Notes: a model not told the origin generated them from the sequence alone. A stretch of DNA of 64,000 bases from Gemmatimonadota bacterium (GCA_016712265.1 JADJRJ010000028.1:1178001-1242000), one strand, 5' to 3'. Shown: positions 1-9,624, numbered from the stretch's first letter. Numbers and translations are program-made.

Positions 1-379
1 ACGCGACCGCCGGTTGGTGATACATCCCCGTGTCGAAGAGGGCCGTGGGGCCGAGGGCGCGATTAGCGACCCAGAGGGCAAGGCCAAACGCCAACAGCCA
101 GTCCCATCGCTGTCCACCCAACGAGGGGCGCTCACCCCACCACCCCAACAGGGCGAGCCCCGTCAGCAACCCCACGGCCCGGGCGTCGATGGGCCAGGCG
201 AGGTGCCAGAGCTGCAACACGCCCATGGCGGCGACGTACCCGAGCCAGAAGGCCGTCGCCACCTGGCGCCATCCGGTGCGCGAAACCCCAAACATTCGCA
301 GCATGCCTCGGCCGAGCCCGAGGGCGATGGCCGCCGCAACCACCCAGGTGCCGAGGATGAGCGCGTGTGCCGCGATCAT
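1..379 (-). CDS. Partial multi-span membrane protein (3' end beyond window)
   Basis: An open frame starts with ATG at 379 and runs off the left edge, giving about 126 residues. The ATG overlaps the TGA of the upstream glycosyltransferase (ATGA), so it is the next gene of that minus-strand operon. The visible part is hydrophobic, with predicted membrane segments near residues 5-22, 35-52, 58-72 and 83-98, and then a short polar stretch FDTGMYHQP. A D-x-x-x-Y-H motif after several helices is seen in large hypothetical membrane proteins of glycan loci, so a GT-C-like or polymerase-like role is possible. That assignment is inference; only a membrane protein in a glycan operon is directly supported. 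Confidence 0.7.
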   Translation of the reverse strand, partial: MIAAHALILGTWVVAAAIALGLGRGMLRMFGVSRTGWRQVATAFWLGYVAAMGVLQLWHLAWPIDARAVGLLTGLALLGWWGERPSLGGQRWDWLLAFGLALWVANRALGPTALFDTGMYHQPAVA

Positions 380-1284
380 GGGGTCACGTGGCGAGGGCCG
401 CCCCGAGCGCCGATCAACCCGCGTACCTCGCCCCCGGCCCATGCGACGGCGAGGGTCGCCAGCACGGGAGTCGCGCGCGCGAACTCGGGGATCAGGTGCG
501 GTGTCCGACGGAGATGTGATCCGGCGCGCACGAGCTGGACCACGGGAATCAACGGGGCGGAGAGGAGGCGGAGCGCTCGCGCGAGCAGGCCCACATGCGC
601 GGCCAGGTCCCGCCCGAAGGCCGCGCCGTGACGGCGCAGCTCGGCGCGCGCGTCAGCCAGGGACTGGTGTCGGTGCTGGTCCACGACGAGCCCAGGATCC
701 AGCCACAGCTCCTCCCCGGCGGCGAGCAGGGCCAGGTGTACCGTGGTTTCGTGCATGTGGTGCGGCCAACTCGATGCCACGCGATCAAGAGCAGCGCGTT
801 TGTAGGTCACGTTGCACGCCGAGAGCCAGCGGGTCGCGCCGGCCGACCGTGGCGGGATGTACCGGCCGTAGTCGAGGAAGTACATCGCCCATCCGGTCGC
901 ACCGTCGGGAGCGGTCTTGTCGACCACGCCCCCGATAGCGGCCCGCGGGTTCGTCGCGTGGGCGGCGAGGACCTGCGCGCCATAGCCGGGCGTTGGCAGC
1001 GCGTGATCCTCCAGGGTCGCAACGATGGGGGCGTGCGCCGCGCGCACTCCCACGGCGCGCAAGACCCAGGGATCGTCGCCGTCGGCTGCGGCAAAGACCA
1101 CGCGCATCGCGAGGTGCGGTGGCACTTCCGGCACCTGGGTGCGCCGCCGCTCAGGGAGGGGCAGGACCAGCTCGGCGTCGATCCCCTCACAGGCCAGGGC
1201 GATGGCCGCCACAGCGCGTCCCAGGGCGGCCGCGTCGCCTAACGATACCAGGACGACGCTGAGGGCGGGGGAGGGAGGGATCAC
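376..1284 (-). CDS. GT2-like glycosyltransferase
   Basis: This encodes about 302 residues. The GTG start at 1284 overlaps the TGA of the upstream methyltransferase gene (GTGA). Longer starts exist but lie inside that gene. The N-terminus, LSVVLVSLGDAAALGRAV, is the first strand and helix of a GT-A fold. LEDHALP near residue 110 sits where the DxD-like metal site is expected, and a W-L-S-A-C-N motif follows near residue 160, typical of acceptor-side GT2 sequence. It probably transfers a sugar to a lipid-linked or cell-surface glycan at the cytoplasmic membrane face. It resembles the protein at 35646-36536 in motif order (EDH, then [CN]N.[TA]Y), so the two look like paralogues. Donor and acceptor cannot be told. 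Confidence 0.8.
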   Translation of the reverse strand: MIPPSPALSVVLVSLGDAAALGRAVAAIALACEGIDAELVLPLPERRRTQVPEVPPHLAMRVVFAAADGDDPWVLRAVGVRAAHAPIVATLEDHALPTPGYGAQVLAAHATNPRAAIGGVVDKTAPDGATGWAMYFLDYGRYIPPRSAGATRWLSACNVTYKRAALDRVASSWPHHMHETTVHLALLAAGEELWLDPGLVVDQHRHQSLADARAELRRHGAAFGRDLAAHVGLLARALRLLSAPLIPVVQLVRAGSHLRRTPHLIPEFARATPVLATLAVAWAGGEVRGLIGARGGPRHVTP

Positions 1285-2309
1285 GCCCGTCGCGCGCTCG
1301 CGTGGAGGATGGGCCCGATCACCCGGAGGAAGGACCGCACGCCGGGGACGGCGCACCACCGGTTGAAGGCGCGCCCCATCCATTGGCCCAACGGGCCGAC
1401 GGTGGCGAGCTGGGCGTCGGACACGCGTGCCAGCTCAACGGTTGTGGCCTCGAATCCGGCGCGCTGCAAGGCCCGGCGGAGGCCGACGGCCGTGAGCAAT
1501 CGGCGCAGGGGTGGGCGGGCCATCCGCTGCTTGGCAATCGTGTTGACCACAGCAGCGGGCAAGAGTCCACCGGCCGGAATGCCAATGTGCGGGTCCGGCC
1601 CGGCGCTCCAGCGATTCGGCGTGGAGACGACCAATCGTCCCTCGGCTTCCAGGACGCGCGCGGCTTCGCCCAACGCGGCCTCCTGGTCCGCCGTGATCTC
1701 CAGGTACGAGTCCATCAGGACGGTATCCACCACGCCGGCGCGAAATGGTAGTGCCTCGCCACATGCCGCCACCAGCGGAAGGCGCAGGCCATGGTCGGCG
1801 AGCCGTCGCTTGGCCATCACCAGCCAACGAAACGAGACATCGACCCCGACCCGATAGGGAAACCGGTCCGCAGTGGCGATCAGCATGGGGGCCGTGCCGC
1901 ACCCCACCTCGAGCAGGCGCGCGCCCGTCACGTGGCCGAGCGAGGCCTCGAGCGATGACAGGGTGGCGGCGGCACGCTCCACGGCGTGTCGCAACCGCGT
2001 CAGGTTGAGCGCCACATCCCGCGGCGGAGTTTCCGGCGTGATGTGGTAGTAGGTGCGTGCCATCGCCTCGAGGTCGCTCGCCTCACTCGTGGACTCCAAC
2101 ATGCGCCCCTTGATGACATCTCCCTCGATCGAGATGTAGGGGTCGGCCGCAACCCTCAGGTCCGGGATTCCACAGACCACATCAAAGGCACGGCCACAGG
2201 GGTGACAAGTCAGGATGTGGTCGACGTGCCCGGCCCGCGCGGGGCCCTGGTTGAGCTCCCCTTTGCAGTAGGGGCAGACGAGTTCGATCCAGTCCAGGTG
2301 ATAGGCCAT
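1281..2309 (-). CDS. SAM-dependent methyltransferase with N-terminal zinc ribbon
   Basis: The 342-residue product starts at ATG 2309 (MAYHLDW); an upstream ATG at 2345 would add an unconvincing Arg-rich leader. Residues 12-38 contain C-P-Y-C and C-H-P-C pairs, a Trm112-like zinc ribbon often fused to methyltransferases. Residues about 131-139 give motif I, LLEVGCGTAP, of class I Rossmann methyltransferases, and LMDSYLE further on matches the post-motif region of Methyltransf_11 proteins. It likely methylates a sugar or lipid-linked intermediate, given the glycosyltransferase directly downstream. The target is unknown. It is the first gene of a minus-strand operon leaving the window on the left. 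Confidence 0.85.
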   Translation of the reverse strand: MAYHLDWIELVCPYCKGELNQGPARAGHVDHILTCHPCGRAFDVVCGIPDLRVAADPYISIEGDVIKGRMLESTSEASDLEAMARTYYHITPETPPRDVALNLTRLRHAVERAAATLSSLEASLGHVTGARLLEVGCGTAPMLIATADRFPYRVGVDVSFRWLVMAKRRLADHGLRLPLVAACGEALPFRAGVVDTVLMDSYLEITADQEAALGEAARVLEAEGRLVVSTPNRWSAGPDPHIGIPAGGLLPAAVVNTIAKQRMARPPLRRLLTAVGLRRALQRAGFEATTVELARVSDAQLATVGPLGQWMGRAFNRWCAVPGVRSFLRVIGPILHASARRA

Positions 2310-2676
2310 GGTGCGAGCACGACGTGGGACGGTGCCAGGATGCAACGTCGAGCGGGAAGATACGCTGCGAAGTTGGCCACACGGGTGCCCGCGGCCGGTC
2401 TTTGACCGGCTGGGCGGCCCCGCCAGCGACCTTCAGCACCCGAGAACGGACGGTCCAGCCGCCGCGCTCTTGGGGATGCAACTGAGGCGTGACTCGGAGC
2501 CCCCGTAAGTAGTCGTCGCGGAAGAAGATACGTGCGGCGTGTCACGCTCTGCCCTGGCTTCGGAATCGGTAATATTGTCCGACACGGTGGCGTGTATCCT
2601 GCATTCAATCCCGGCACACCCGCGCGCACCACAGGCACCCCCAGATGAGCCCAATGAACCGGATCGCCAGCCCGCC
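2310..2676. other. Divergent intergenic region, 367 bases
   Basis: This gap separates the minus-strand methyltransferase from the plus-strand membrane-protein operon. It contains a perfect 7-bp hairpin with a TTT loop (2394-2400 / 2404-2410) of unknown role and a candidate sigma-54 promoter near 2588-2603. No convincing coding frame or RNA gene was seen. Confidence 0.5.
2588..2603 (+). promoter_or_regulatory. Candidate sigma-54 promoter for the 2677 operon
   Basis: TGGCGTGTATCCTGCA has GG (2589-2590) and GC (2601-2602) separated by exactly 10 bases, as in the -24/-12 consensus TGGCACG-N4-TTGCW. About nine of the thirteen informative positions agree. Transcription would start near 2614, some 60 bases before the ATG at 2677. 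A GG-N10-GC pair arises often by chance in such GC-rich DNA, so the call rests on the flanking matches and on similar sites at other operon starts. Confidence 0.35.
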
Positions 2677-4308
2677 ATGGTGAGTGTGAGTCAGCCTGGC
2701 CGAGCGTGGGGGACGCGGGGGGTGGTGTGGCTGGTCGCGCTGATGGCGGCGGTCCTGCACATGGTGCCCTACTGGCACGCGCAGTCCAGTGCGCGCGACG
2801 GCTACGAGTTCTCGGGCAACCTGACGATCTCGCCGGACTACATGCAGTACCGGGTGTGGGAGCGTCAGGCGGTTCGAGAAGGCCCCATCGTGAGCAATAC
2901 GTTCACGACGGAGTCCAACCGCCCCCACCTCCCGGTGTTCTACTACTGGGCGATCGGTCGGACGGCGGTGGCGCTGGGGGTTCGGCCGGAGGCCGTCTAC
3001 GCGTACAGCGGCGCGATGTTCGCTGTGGCGCTGGCACTCCTGGTCTGGGCGTTCGTGGCCCGCTCGATGGCGCCGGGTGCCATGCGATGGTGGGCGTATG
3101 GAGCGATCATGTTCGGGGGCGGCCTGGGCGGCCACATCAAGGTGCTCGAAGCGACGCCTGGCTTGAGTCAGGTCGGCGTGCTTCGCCGGCTGTTGATCGA
3201 GCCCGCGGCTGCCTGGCCGGTGTTCGAGGAATACCGTGGTCACTACGTCTTCCGGGCTCTGTACGACTCGCACTTCCTGTTGTTGTGGGTTGTGGCGCTC
3301 CTTGCCATCCTCGCGATGGCGCGGGCGATTGAGTCGTATGAACCACGACGGGTGATCCTGGCCGCGCTGGGGTGTGCCGCGATGACGCTCCTGCACGTGT
3401 ACGAAGGGGTGACCCTGTGGGCGATCGCGGCCGCGGCGGTGCTTGCGGCGTGGCAGCACCCGGTGGAACGGCGCGCGGCCTGGCGCGTGTTGGGGTGGTG
3501 CACCGTCAGCGTGGCGGTCGTGTATGCGGCGTTAGGCACGATGTACGCCCGCTCCGGGCTCCCGCTACCAGGGTGGCACGCCGTCAACATCCTGTTCTCC
3601 GTCGTGGTCCTCGCGTTTCCGATCTCCTGGGCCCTCATGGCGATCGGCCTGCGGGACTATTGGCACACGTCGGGCCCGCGCGAGCGATTTCTCGTGGCCT
3701 GGGCGGGGGCGTGTACCGCGTTGACGCTTTCCGGACCGTTTTATCCGTATCCCGATCGCGGGACGCTGACGATGTCGGTCCCGGTGCTCCTCATCGGCGC
3801 GATGATCTTTGCCGTCCGGTATGGCCGACCCGGGTGGCGTTCGGCGATCATCGCGATCGGCATCTTCGCGGCCGGGCCGGTGTGGCAGGGCGCAAGGTCA
3901 TGGGTGTTTTCCGGCTTTCGACCGGACGCGCCGTTCATTTACCTGTCGCCAGGGCACCGGGCGGTGCGCGACAGCCTGATCGCGCACAGTGACACGAGCC
4001 ACGTCCTGCTCGCGGAGCCGGCGGAACTCCTGTGGCTCGCGCCCACGTTCCCCGGACGGTTGCATGTGGGCCACTTCTTCCTGACCGTCGGCTACAAGGC
4101 CAAGCACGAGCAGCTGCAGCGGGCGCTGGCCTTCCCGACAGACAGCTTGCCGCGGTTGTTGGCCGCTTCCGGAAGCGACTGGCTCTTCGTCGGAACCACG
4201 CGTGACCGCGCCGCCATCGAACGGGCGGTCCCACTGCGGAGGGTCGTCTCGGTCCCCGAAGGCACCTTGTACGCCGTGGAGCGAGGGGCGGTGGGAGCCA
4301 CGCCGTGA
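2677..4308 (+). CDS. Multi-span membrane protein, GT-C-like
   Basis: This encodes about 543 residues from ATG 2677 (MVSVSQPG). The same frame is open back to 2539, but that extension lacks membrane character. The protein has around 10-12 hydrophobic segments. The first loop after helix 1 is acidic and polar (SARDGYEFSG, SPDYMQYR), as in GT-C lipid-linked sugar transferases, and a soluble domain of about 110 residues forms the C-terminus. It is the first gene of a seven-gene operon, and its TGA overlaps the next GTG start (GTGA at 4305). A role in glycan assembly on the outer face of the membrane is inferred from architecture and context; the family was not recognised with certainty. Confidence 0.75.
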   Translation: MVSVSQPGRAWGTRGVVWLVALMAAVLHMVPYWHAQSSARDGYEFSGNLTISPDYMQYRVWERQAVREGPIVSNTFTTESNRPHLPVFYYWAIGRTAVALGVRPEAVYAYSGAMFAVALALLVWAFVARSMAPGAMRWWAYGAIMFGGGLGGHIKVLEATPGLSQVGVLRRLLIEPAAAWPVFEEYRGHYVFRALYDSHFLLLWVVALLAILAMARAIESYEPRRVILAALGCAAMTLLHVYEGVTLWAIAAAAVLAAWQHPVERRAAWRVLGWCTVSVAVVYAALGTMYARSGLPLPGWHAVNILFSVVVLAFPISWALMAIGLRDYWHTSGPRERFLVAWAGACTALTLSGPFYPYPDRGTLTMSVPVLLIGAMIFAVRYGRPGWRSAIIAIGIFAAGPVWQGARSWVFSGFRPDAPFIYLSPGHRAVRDSLIAHSDTSHVLLAEPAELLWLAPTFPGRLHVGHFFLTVGYKAKHEQLQRALAFPTDSLPRLLAASGSDWLFVGTTRDRAAIERAVPLRRVVSVPEGTLYAVERGAVGATP

Positions 4309-5996
4309 GGATTCCCGGGCCGTTTGCCCCCCTGACACCCGTGCCATCCCGTGAGACTGTTGCGGGTCGCGTCACGGCCATGGAGTGGCTCCTGCTCGTC
4401 GGCGCCGTCGTCGTGGGGGCGCTGCTGCGAGGATGGCAGGCGGACACCCTCGCGCTGACGCACTTTGACGAAGGGGTGTACGCCTTCTCGGGGTACGGCA
4501 TCGCCACGGGACGCGATCCGGCCCTCTTCCCCGACCAGATCAAGTTCTCGCCACCCGTCTACTTCACGCTCGTGGCGGCGGCGAACCTCCTGGGCGTCAC
4601 GCCTGAGCTTGCGCCGTTCGCGGTGAGCATCGTGGTCGGCGTGTTGACCATCCCGGTGCTCTGGTGGCTGGTGCGCGGGTGGTTCGGAGCCATTTCCGCG
4701 ACGGCGGCGACCTGGTTTCTCGCGATGAATGAGTTCCACGTCCTCATGTCGCGCACCGCCCTCACGGACGTGACCTTCGCGCTCGTGTTTCTCCTCGCGT
4801 TAGGCGCGGTGCGTTTCGCCCTGGAGCGCGGGACGATGCGCGCAGCGGTCCTCGCGGGGATCCCCGTGGGCCTGGCCTGGCACACCAAGTATCACGGGTG
4901 GTTTGCGCTGGTGATCGCCGCCATGGTGATTGGGGGACAGTGGCGCCTGCAGGGCCGGGGATGGCCCGCGACGCGCAACGCCCTCGTGCGGTGGCTGGTG
5001 ATGTCGGTCGTCGCCCTCGCCTGCTACCTCCCCTGGATGGCCTTCATCCAGTCGCAGCCGGGATCCAGCGCGGGGTGGGTGTCCTATTTTGCCACCATGC
5101 TGCGGCTGGATTGGTTCGGCAACTTCTGGCAGCAGGTGCAGCAGCAAGGGTACCTGGAGGGGCCGTGGACGCGGGCTTCGGCCGTGGCCGCCCTCGTCGC
5201 GGCCCAACTCGTGGCCATGGGGCAGTCGCGGTCCCTCGCGCCCTGGGTCCCGATGGGTGCGGCCGGCATTGCGTTGTTGGTTGGTGGGGCGGCCGTGCCG
5301 GTGGTGTTGATGGGCGCCGCCCTGGCGATCCACTGGCGGCGGGGGATGACCACGGCCGCCTGGGTGCTCACGGCCCTCGTGGTCCTGTGGGTTGTCATGG
5401 CCCCGGTGTATCACCCGTACTTCCGCTTGCTCCTCCCGCTGGCGGTCACCTGGTTTGCGTTAGGCGGTGCTGGGGTCGAGGCGCTGGCACGCCCCACGCA
5501 TCGACCATGGCCCAGTCTCGCGGTCGCCGCGGTGGCGCTTGGGCTGGTGGGCGTCCTCTCGCCGCGCATGCCGGATCCGTCGAGCCCCTGGCGGGCGTCG
5601 CGCGGGCTCGTCGAGGCGGCGGAGCAGCTCAGCGATCGAGTCCCGGTGGGGGAGCCGATCAGCGTGATGGGCGAGCCTGCGCTGGCCTTCTACCTCCATC
5701 GTCGCGGTCACCCGGCCTGGGAACGGGGCACGCTGGAGGCACTCGATACGCTGGCCACGCCACGCTACCTGGTGACGGGCATTTATCAACGCCGGGCGCC
5801 GCTCATCCAGAAGCGCTTTGAGGAGCGCGCCGACCAGCTGGAGTTGCTGGCGCGCTTCCCGGCCGGTCTGCCATCAGACTTGCGACTCCTGGACAACTTC
5901 CTGCCAGACAGCGCCCGGGTCTGGATGACCCATCCCGACACGACCTACGACCTGCTGTTGTACCGGTTCACCCCACGCGGCGCGAGGCGTCCCTGA
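4305..5996 (+). CDS. GT39/ArnT-like membrane glycosyltransferase
   Basis: The product has 563 residues, with a GTG start overlapping the previous stop. After the first membrane segment it has HFDEGVYAF near residues 46-54, the acidic pair in the first external loop that defines PMT/ArnT-type GT-C enzymes. A second loop motif, FPDQIKFSPPVY, matches the usual acceptor-side pattern. About ten membrane helices precede a C-terminal extracytoplasmic domain of roughly 150 residues. Such enzymes move a sugar from a polyprenyl-phosphate donor to a lipid, protein or glycan acceptor in the periplasm. Specificity is not visible. The following ATG overlaps its TGA by one base. Confidence 0.82.
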   Translation: MRIPGPFAPLTPVPSRETVAGRVTAMEWLLLVGAVVVGALLRGWQADTLALTHFDEGVYAFSGYGIATGRDPALFPDQIKFSPPVYFTLVAAANLLGVTPELAPFAVSIVVGVLTIPVLWWLVRGWFGAISATAATWFLAMNEFHVLMSRTALTDVTFALVFLLALGAVRFALERGTMRAAVLAGIPVGLAWHTKYHGWFALVIAAMVIGGQWRLQGRGWPATRNALVRWLVMSVVALACYLPWMAFIQSQPGSSAGWVSYFATMLRLDWFGNFWQQVQQQGYLEGPWTRASAVAALVAAQLVAMGQSRSLAPWVPMGAAGIALLVGGAAVPVVLMGAALAIHWRRGMTTAAWVLTALVVLWVVMAPVYHPYFRLLLPLAVTWFALGGAGVEALARPTHRPWPSLAVAAVALGLVGVLSPRMPDPSSPWRASRGLVEAAEQLSDRVPVGEPISVMGEPALAFYLHRRGHPAWERGTLEALDTLATPRYLVTGIYQRRAPLIQKRFEERADQLELLARFPAGLPSDLRLLDNFLPDSARVWMTHPDTTYDLLLYRFTPRGARRP

Positions 5997-8008
5997 TGCG
6001 CCCCGAGTTAAGCTGGCGTGCACGTGTGAGGGCCTGGCTCCTCCTGGGCGCGGCACCGGCCGTGCTCCTGCCGGGTTCCGTGGCCGACGCCAGCGGGGCG
6101 GGCCCGTCCGCGGGGCTCACCGCCTGGCTGGTCGTTCCGTTGATCGCCCTGTCATCGGTCGTCCTGGTACTCGCGCCCGGGCTTCTGGCGGCCCTCGCCC
6201 TCCGGCGGACCCGGTCGCTGGAGCAGTGGCTGGTCGATGGGTGTCTGTTGTCCGTCGTTGGGGTCAGCGTGGCCAGCGGGATCGCGCAGGCGCTGGTGGG
6301 TGAGGCGCTGCGTGGACGGACGTACTCGGCCTTCCTCCTGGGGCTGGGCGCCATCGCCGGCGCATGGGCCATGCGGCGGCAGGACGAGCCCGACCCCGCG
6401 TGGGCGCCCGCTGCGGGTCGCTGGTTGACCACCCTGGCCGTCACCTGGTGGGTGGCCTGCTTGCTCCTGCTGCCCAAGCTGCTGTGGGAGAGCTTCAATG
6501 GGGACGGCGCCCATGCGTGGGAGTCTTCTCGCCGCCTCTTGTATCACGCCATGCCCTTCTGGCCGGGGGATGCAGGACCGGTCGCCGGATTCCCCGGGCT
6601 GACGTCGATGCTGTACGCGTTCCCCAACGCCTGGTTCCTGCGGTTGTTCGGGGAAGTGGAGTTCGCAGCCCGCGTGCCGTTGCTCCTGTACCTGGTGGTG
6701 CTGTGGGCCGGCGTGCGCCGTGTTGGCGCCGCCCTGATGTCCCCACGTCGGGTGTCCGGGGCCGCGGAGATCGGGCTGGCGCTGAGTCTCGTGGCGTACC
6801 TGTTGGCAATGTCCTTCAGCGCCTCGTACAGTCCGTATAGCGCCGACATGGCCCTGCCGGCGACGCAGGACACCTTGCTCGTCATCGCCTTTCTCGGCGT
6901 GGTCACGGCCGCCGTCGAGCGCGACCGTCCCGCGCTCTTCGTCTGCACGTTCCTGACGTACGTTTCGCTCCCCAGCGGCTTGCTGTTGATCGGCTTCTGG
7001 CTGGCGGCCCGGGTGGTCGTGGAGCGCCCTGTGCCGTGGCGCGAGGTGGTGTGGGGTGGGGGGGCGCTCCTGGTGGCGATGGTGCTCGCCGCCGGCATCG
7101 GGCGGGTCGGCGTTGCGTTAGGCGGCGCCGCTCCGGGGGGTGAGTACGGGATCGTCGGCATCCTTCGCTACTTTGCGTTCGTGCAGTTCACGGACCTCGC
7201 CCGGCTGCGTTACGTCGCGATCCCGGCGGGGGTACTCCCGGTGCTGCTGCTTGCGCGTTGGCGGCACATGGACGAGCTCGGGCGCGCCTTGGTCCTCGTG
7301 ACGGTCGCGTACTTCGGCTTCTTCTTCGTGCAGGCGCACGTCTCCTTGCACCATTTCGTTCCTGCCATGGTATTGCCGATGGTCGTGGCCTGGCGACAGG
7401 TGCTGCCCTCGTCCGCGTCGACGTGGGTGGCCCCAGCGTGGACTGCTGCCGCGGCCCTCGCAGTCGGCCTCGCGTTCCCGTTCGGTCGCACGGCCATCCA
7501 TCGTGACGGCCAGGAGGTCGGCGCACGGGTCCTGGTGCGCATTCCCGGATATGCAACCGCGCAGGCCGCGCCAATGCGGGCCGGGACGTTGCTGGACCGC
7601 CTGTTTCCGTATGATTGGGATGCCACGGTCCCTGCCACGTATGGCGGGTCGCCCCTGGTGTGGAGCCACTATGCACGTCATGGGGGCGACCCGGGCCCGG
7701 AGACAAACTACATAGTACAGCTTGCCGTGATGCCAATGCCGGATGGGTTCTCCCTCGCCGGCGCCGACAGTGCCGGTGCGGTGGTGCTGGTGCGATCCGA
7801 CAGTGTGCTCGCTGTGGATCGCGCCCGGCGCCCCCCAACCCCGGCGGGGAGCCGCTGGCTGGACGTCCCGCGCGGGATCCTCTTCCACGGAATTCCGCTG
7901 GCGGGTGGTCCACGGATCATTGACGTCGCGGCCTCATTAACTGCGGCCGGGCTGGATCCGGCTCCGCTGCTCGAACGGCTCGGGGTCAAGCGACGGGGGG
8001 GCGCATGA
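5996..8008 (+). CDS. Large multi-span membrane protein of the glycan operon
   Basis: This 670-residue protein starts at the TGATG junction with the preceding gene. It has roughly 12-14 hydrophobic segments and a C-terminal soluble region of about 170 residues (after residue 500). A loop motif, NGDGAHAWESS, near residue 167 is rich in acidic and polar residues and may be a catalytic external loop. It was not matched to a named family; GT-C transferase or polymerase-like roles are both possible from topology. Position four bases from the flippase/methyltransferase fusion suggests work on the same lipid-linked glycan. Confidence 0.7.
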   Translation: MRPELSWRARVRAWLLLGAAPAVLLPGSVADASGAGPSAGLTAWLVVPLIALSSVVLVLAPGLLAALALRRTRSLEQWLVDGCLLSVVGVSVASGIAQALVGEALRGRTYSAFLLGLGAIAGAWAMRRQDEPDPAWAPAAGRWLTTLAVTWWVACLLLLPKLLWESFNGDGAHAWESSRRLLYHAMPFWPGDAGPVAGFPGLTSMLYAFPNAWFLRLFGEVEFAARVPLLLYLVVLWAGVRRVGAALMSPRRVSGAAEIGLALSLVAYLLAMSFSASYSPYSADMALPATQDTLLVIAFLGVVTAAVERDRPALFVCTFLTYVSLPSGLLLIGFWLAARVVVERPVPWREVVWGGGALLVAMVLAAGIGRVGVALGGAAPGGEYGIVGILRYFAFVQFTDLARLRYVAIPAGVLPVLLLARWRHMDELGRALVLVTVAYFGFFFVQAHVSLHHFVPAMVLPMVVAWRQVLPSSASTWVAPAWTAAAALAVGLAFPFGRTAIHRDGQEVGARVLVRIPGYATAQAAPMRAGTLLDRLFPYDWDATVPATYGGSPLVWSHYARHGGDPGPETNYIVQLAVMPMPDGFSLAGADSAGAVVLVRSDSVLAVDRARRPPTPAGSRWLDVPRGILFHGIPLAGGPRIIDVAASLTAAGLDPAPLLERLGVKRRGGA

Positions 8009-9624
8009 CGCCGCGGCGCAGCCCCTGGTTGATCGTGATCCCGCTGCTCCTCGGCGCGGTCGTTGCCGCGTGGTGGGCGGGAGCCGTGGGTGGGGCCTCG
8101 CTCTTGCGCGACGTGTCGCAGGCCCGGGTCGTGTGGGTGCTCGTTGCCCTGGGCGCCACGGCCGCCTGGCTTGCCGCACGCTTCATCCGGTGGCAGTTCC
8201 TTCTGCGGAGAGTTGGGGTACGGCTGCCCATTCGCAGCACGCTCGGGACCTACGTGGCCGGCCTGGCCGGGACGATCACCCCGGCATACCTCGGCGAAGC
8301 GGTGCGCGGCCTCTTTATCAAACGACGTTTCGGCGTGCCGATGCGGATTTCGCTCGCCGTACTCGTCGTCGAACGCCTGTATGACGTCCTCGCGGTGGCT
8401 TTGGTCCTCGCGGTGGTCGCCGGGCTGACGCGCGAGACCGCGACCCTGCGCATTGCGGTGCTCTTTCTCGGGGTGGCGGTCGGCGCCGCGGTCGTCCTGT
8501 GGCCGGTTGCGCGCCGCGTTGGGTTGCGGAGTGAAGCGACGGCGGCCCTTCGGCAACCCGCGGTGGTGGTGCCCGCCCTCGTGCTGTCCCTGTTGGGGTG
8601 GGGTGCTGCATCGGCCTTGATTTGGGTGGCGGCGCAGGCACTGGGCTCATCTCTGCCTCTGCTCGATGGGATGCGGACCTTCGGCCTTGCGACGCTCCTC
8701 GGCGCGGCGACCCTGCTCCCGGCCGGCGTTGGCGTGACGGGCAGCGTGGCGATCGTCGAGATGGTCGATGGCGGCCTGACGGAGGCGGCGGCGGTCGCGA
8801 TTGTGACCCTCTGGCGCCTCACGAGCACTGGGGCGGCCCTGGGGGTCGGTGCCGTATTCCTCTGGCGCGAGCTGCGCGTGACCTCGCGCGGTGACCAGCG
8901 ACCTGCCGAGGGTGCCGCGCACTTCGACCACATCGCCGAGCAGTACAACGCCCAGTGGTCCCCACATGTATGGGACCTGCTCCTCGATCGGAAGATCGGC
9001 TTCATGGCCGAGGCGTTGCCGGCGCCGGAGGTGGCGGGGACGGGGCTCGACCTCGGATGTGGGCTTGGGCTGCAATGCGCAACCCTACGCAAACGGGGGT
9101 ATGCCGTGATCGGACTGGACCCGTCGGTCGGGTTGCTGGCGGTGGGGCAACGTCGGCTTGGCCCGTCGCCGGTCCTCGCCGGGTCGGCACTCCAACTCCC
9201 GTTTGCAGATGCGTCGCTTGGGTTCATCTATACCATCGGCGTCCTGCACCACTTGCCCGGTCGTGAGGCGCAGCGCGCGGCGCTGGCGGAAGTGGCGCGC
9301 GTCCTCAAGCCCGGCGGGTTCCTTCTGGTGCACGAGAGCAATCCGCGAAATCCCATGTTCCGGTTCTACATGGGGTATCTCTTTCCGATCCTCAAGTCGA
9401 TCGATGAAGGCACGGAATGGTGGATCGATCCCCGGACGTGGGAGCACGTCGAGGGGATCCGCCTGCGCGACGTGCGCTACTTCACCTTCCTCCCCGACTT
9501 CACGCCGCGGTTCCTGATGCGCCCGGCCGTCGCATTCGAGCGCCTGCTGGAGCGAGGACCGACCCGCACCTGGTCCGCGCATTACATGGCGGTGCTGCAG
9601 AAGCCGGAGGTCTCGCCTCCATGA
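8005..9624 (+). CDS. Fusion of flippase-like (LPG synthase TM) domain and SAM methyltransferase
   Basis: This protein has 539 residues. Residues 1 to about 290 form the membrane domain of the lysylphosphatidylglycerol-synthase-TM / UPF0104 family, shown by FIRWQFLLRR, the TP-x-Y-LGE-x-x-R pattern near residue 92, and VVERLYDVLAVAL. Residues about 300-539 are a class I methyltransferase with LDLGCGLGLQC, LDPSVG and VLHHLPG. The family's membrane domain is often annotated as flippase-like in glycan clusters. The fusion suggests methylation of a lipid-linked or transported sugar intermediate. The ATG overlaps the previous TGA (ATGA), and its own stop overlaps the next start the same way. Both domains look intact. 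Confidence 0.85.
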   Translation: MTPRRSPWLIVIPLLLGAVVAAWWAGAVGGASLLRDVSQARVVWVLVALGATAAWLAARFIRWQFLLRRVGVRLPIRSTLGTYVAGLAGTITPAYLGEAVRGLFIKRRFGVPMRISLAVLVVERLYDVLAVALVLAVVAGLTRETATLRIAVLFLGVAVGAAVVLWPVARRVGLRSEATAALRQPAVVVPALVLSLLGWGAASALIWVAAQALGSSLPLLDGMRTFGLATLLGAATLLPAGVGVTGSVAIVEMVDGGLTEAAAVAIVTLWRLTSTGAALGVGAVFLWRELRVTSRGDQRPAEGAAHFDHIAEQYNAQWSPHVWDLLLDRKIGFMAEALPAPEVAGTGLDLGCGLGLQCATLRKRGYAVIGLDPSVGLLAVGQRRLGPSPVLAGSALQLPFADASLGFIYTIGVLHHLPGREAQRAALAEVARVLKPGGFLLVHESNPRNPMFRFYMGYLFPILKSIDEGTEWWIDPRTWEHVEGIRLRDVRYFTFLPDFTPRFLMRPAVAFERLLERGPTRTWSAHYMAVLQKPEVSPP

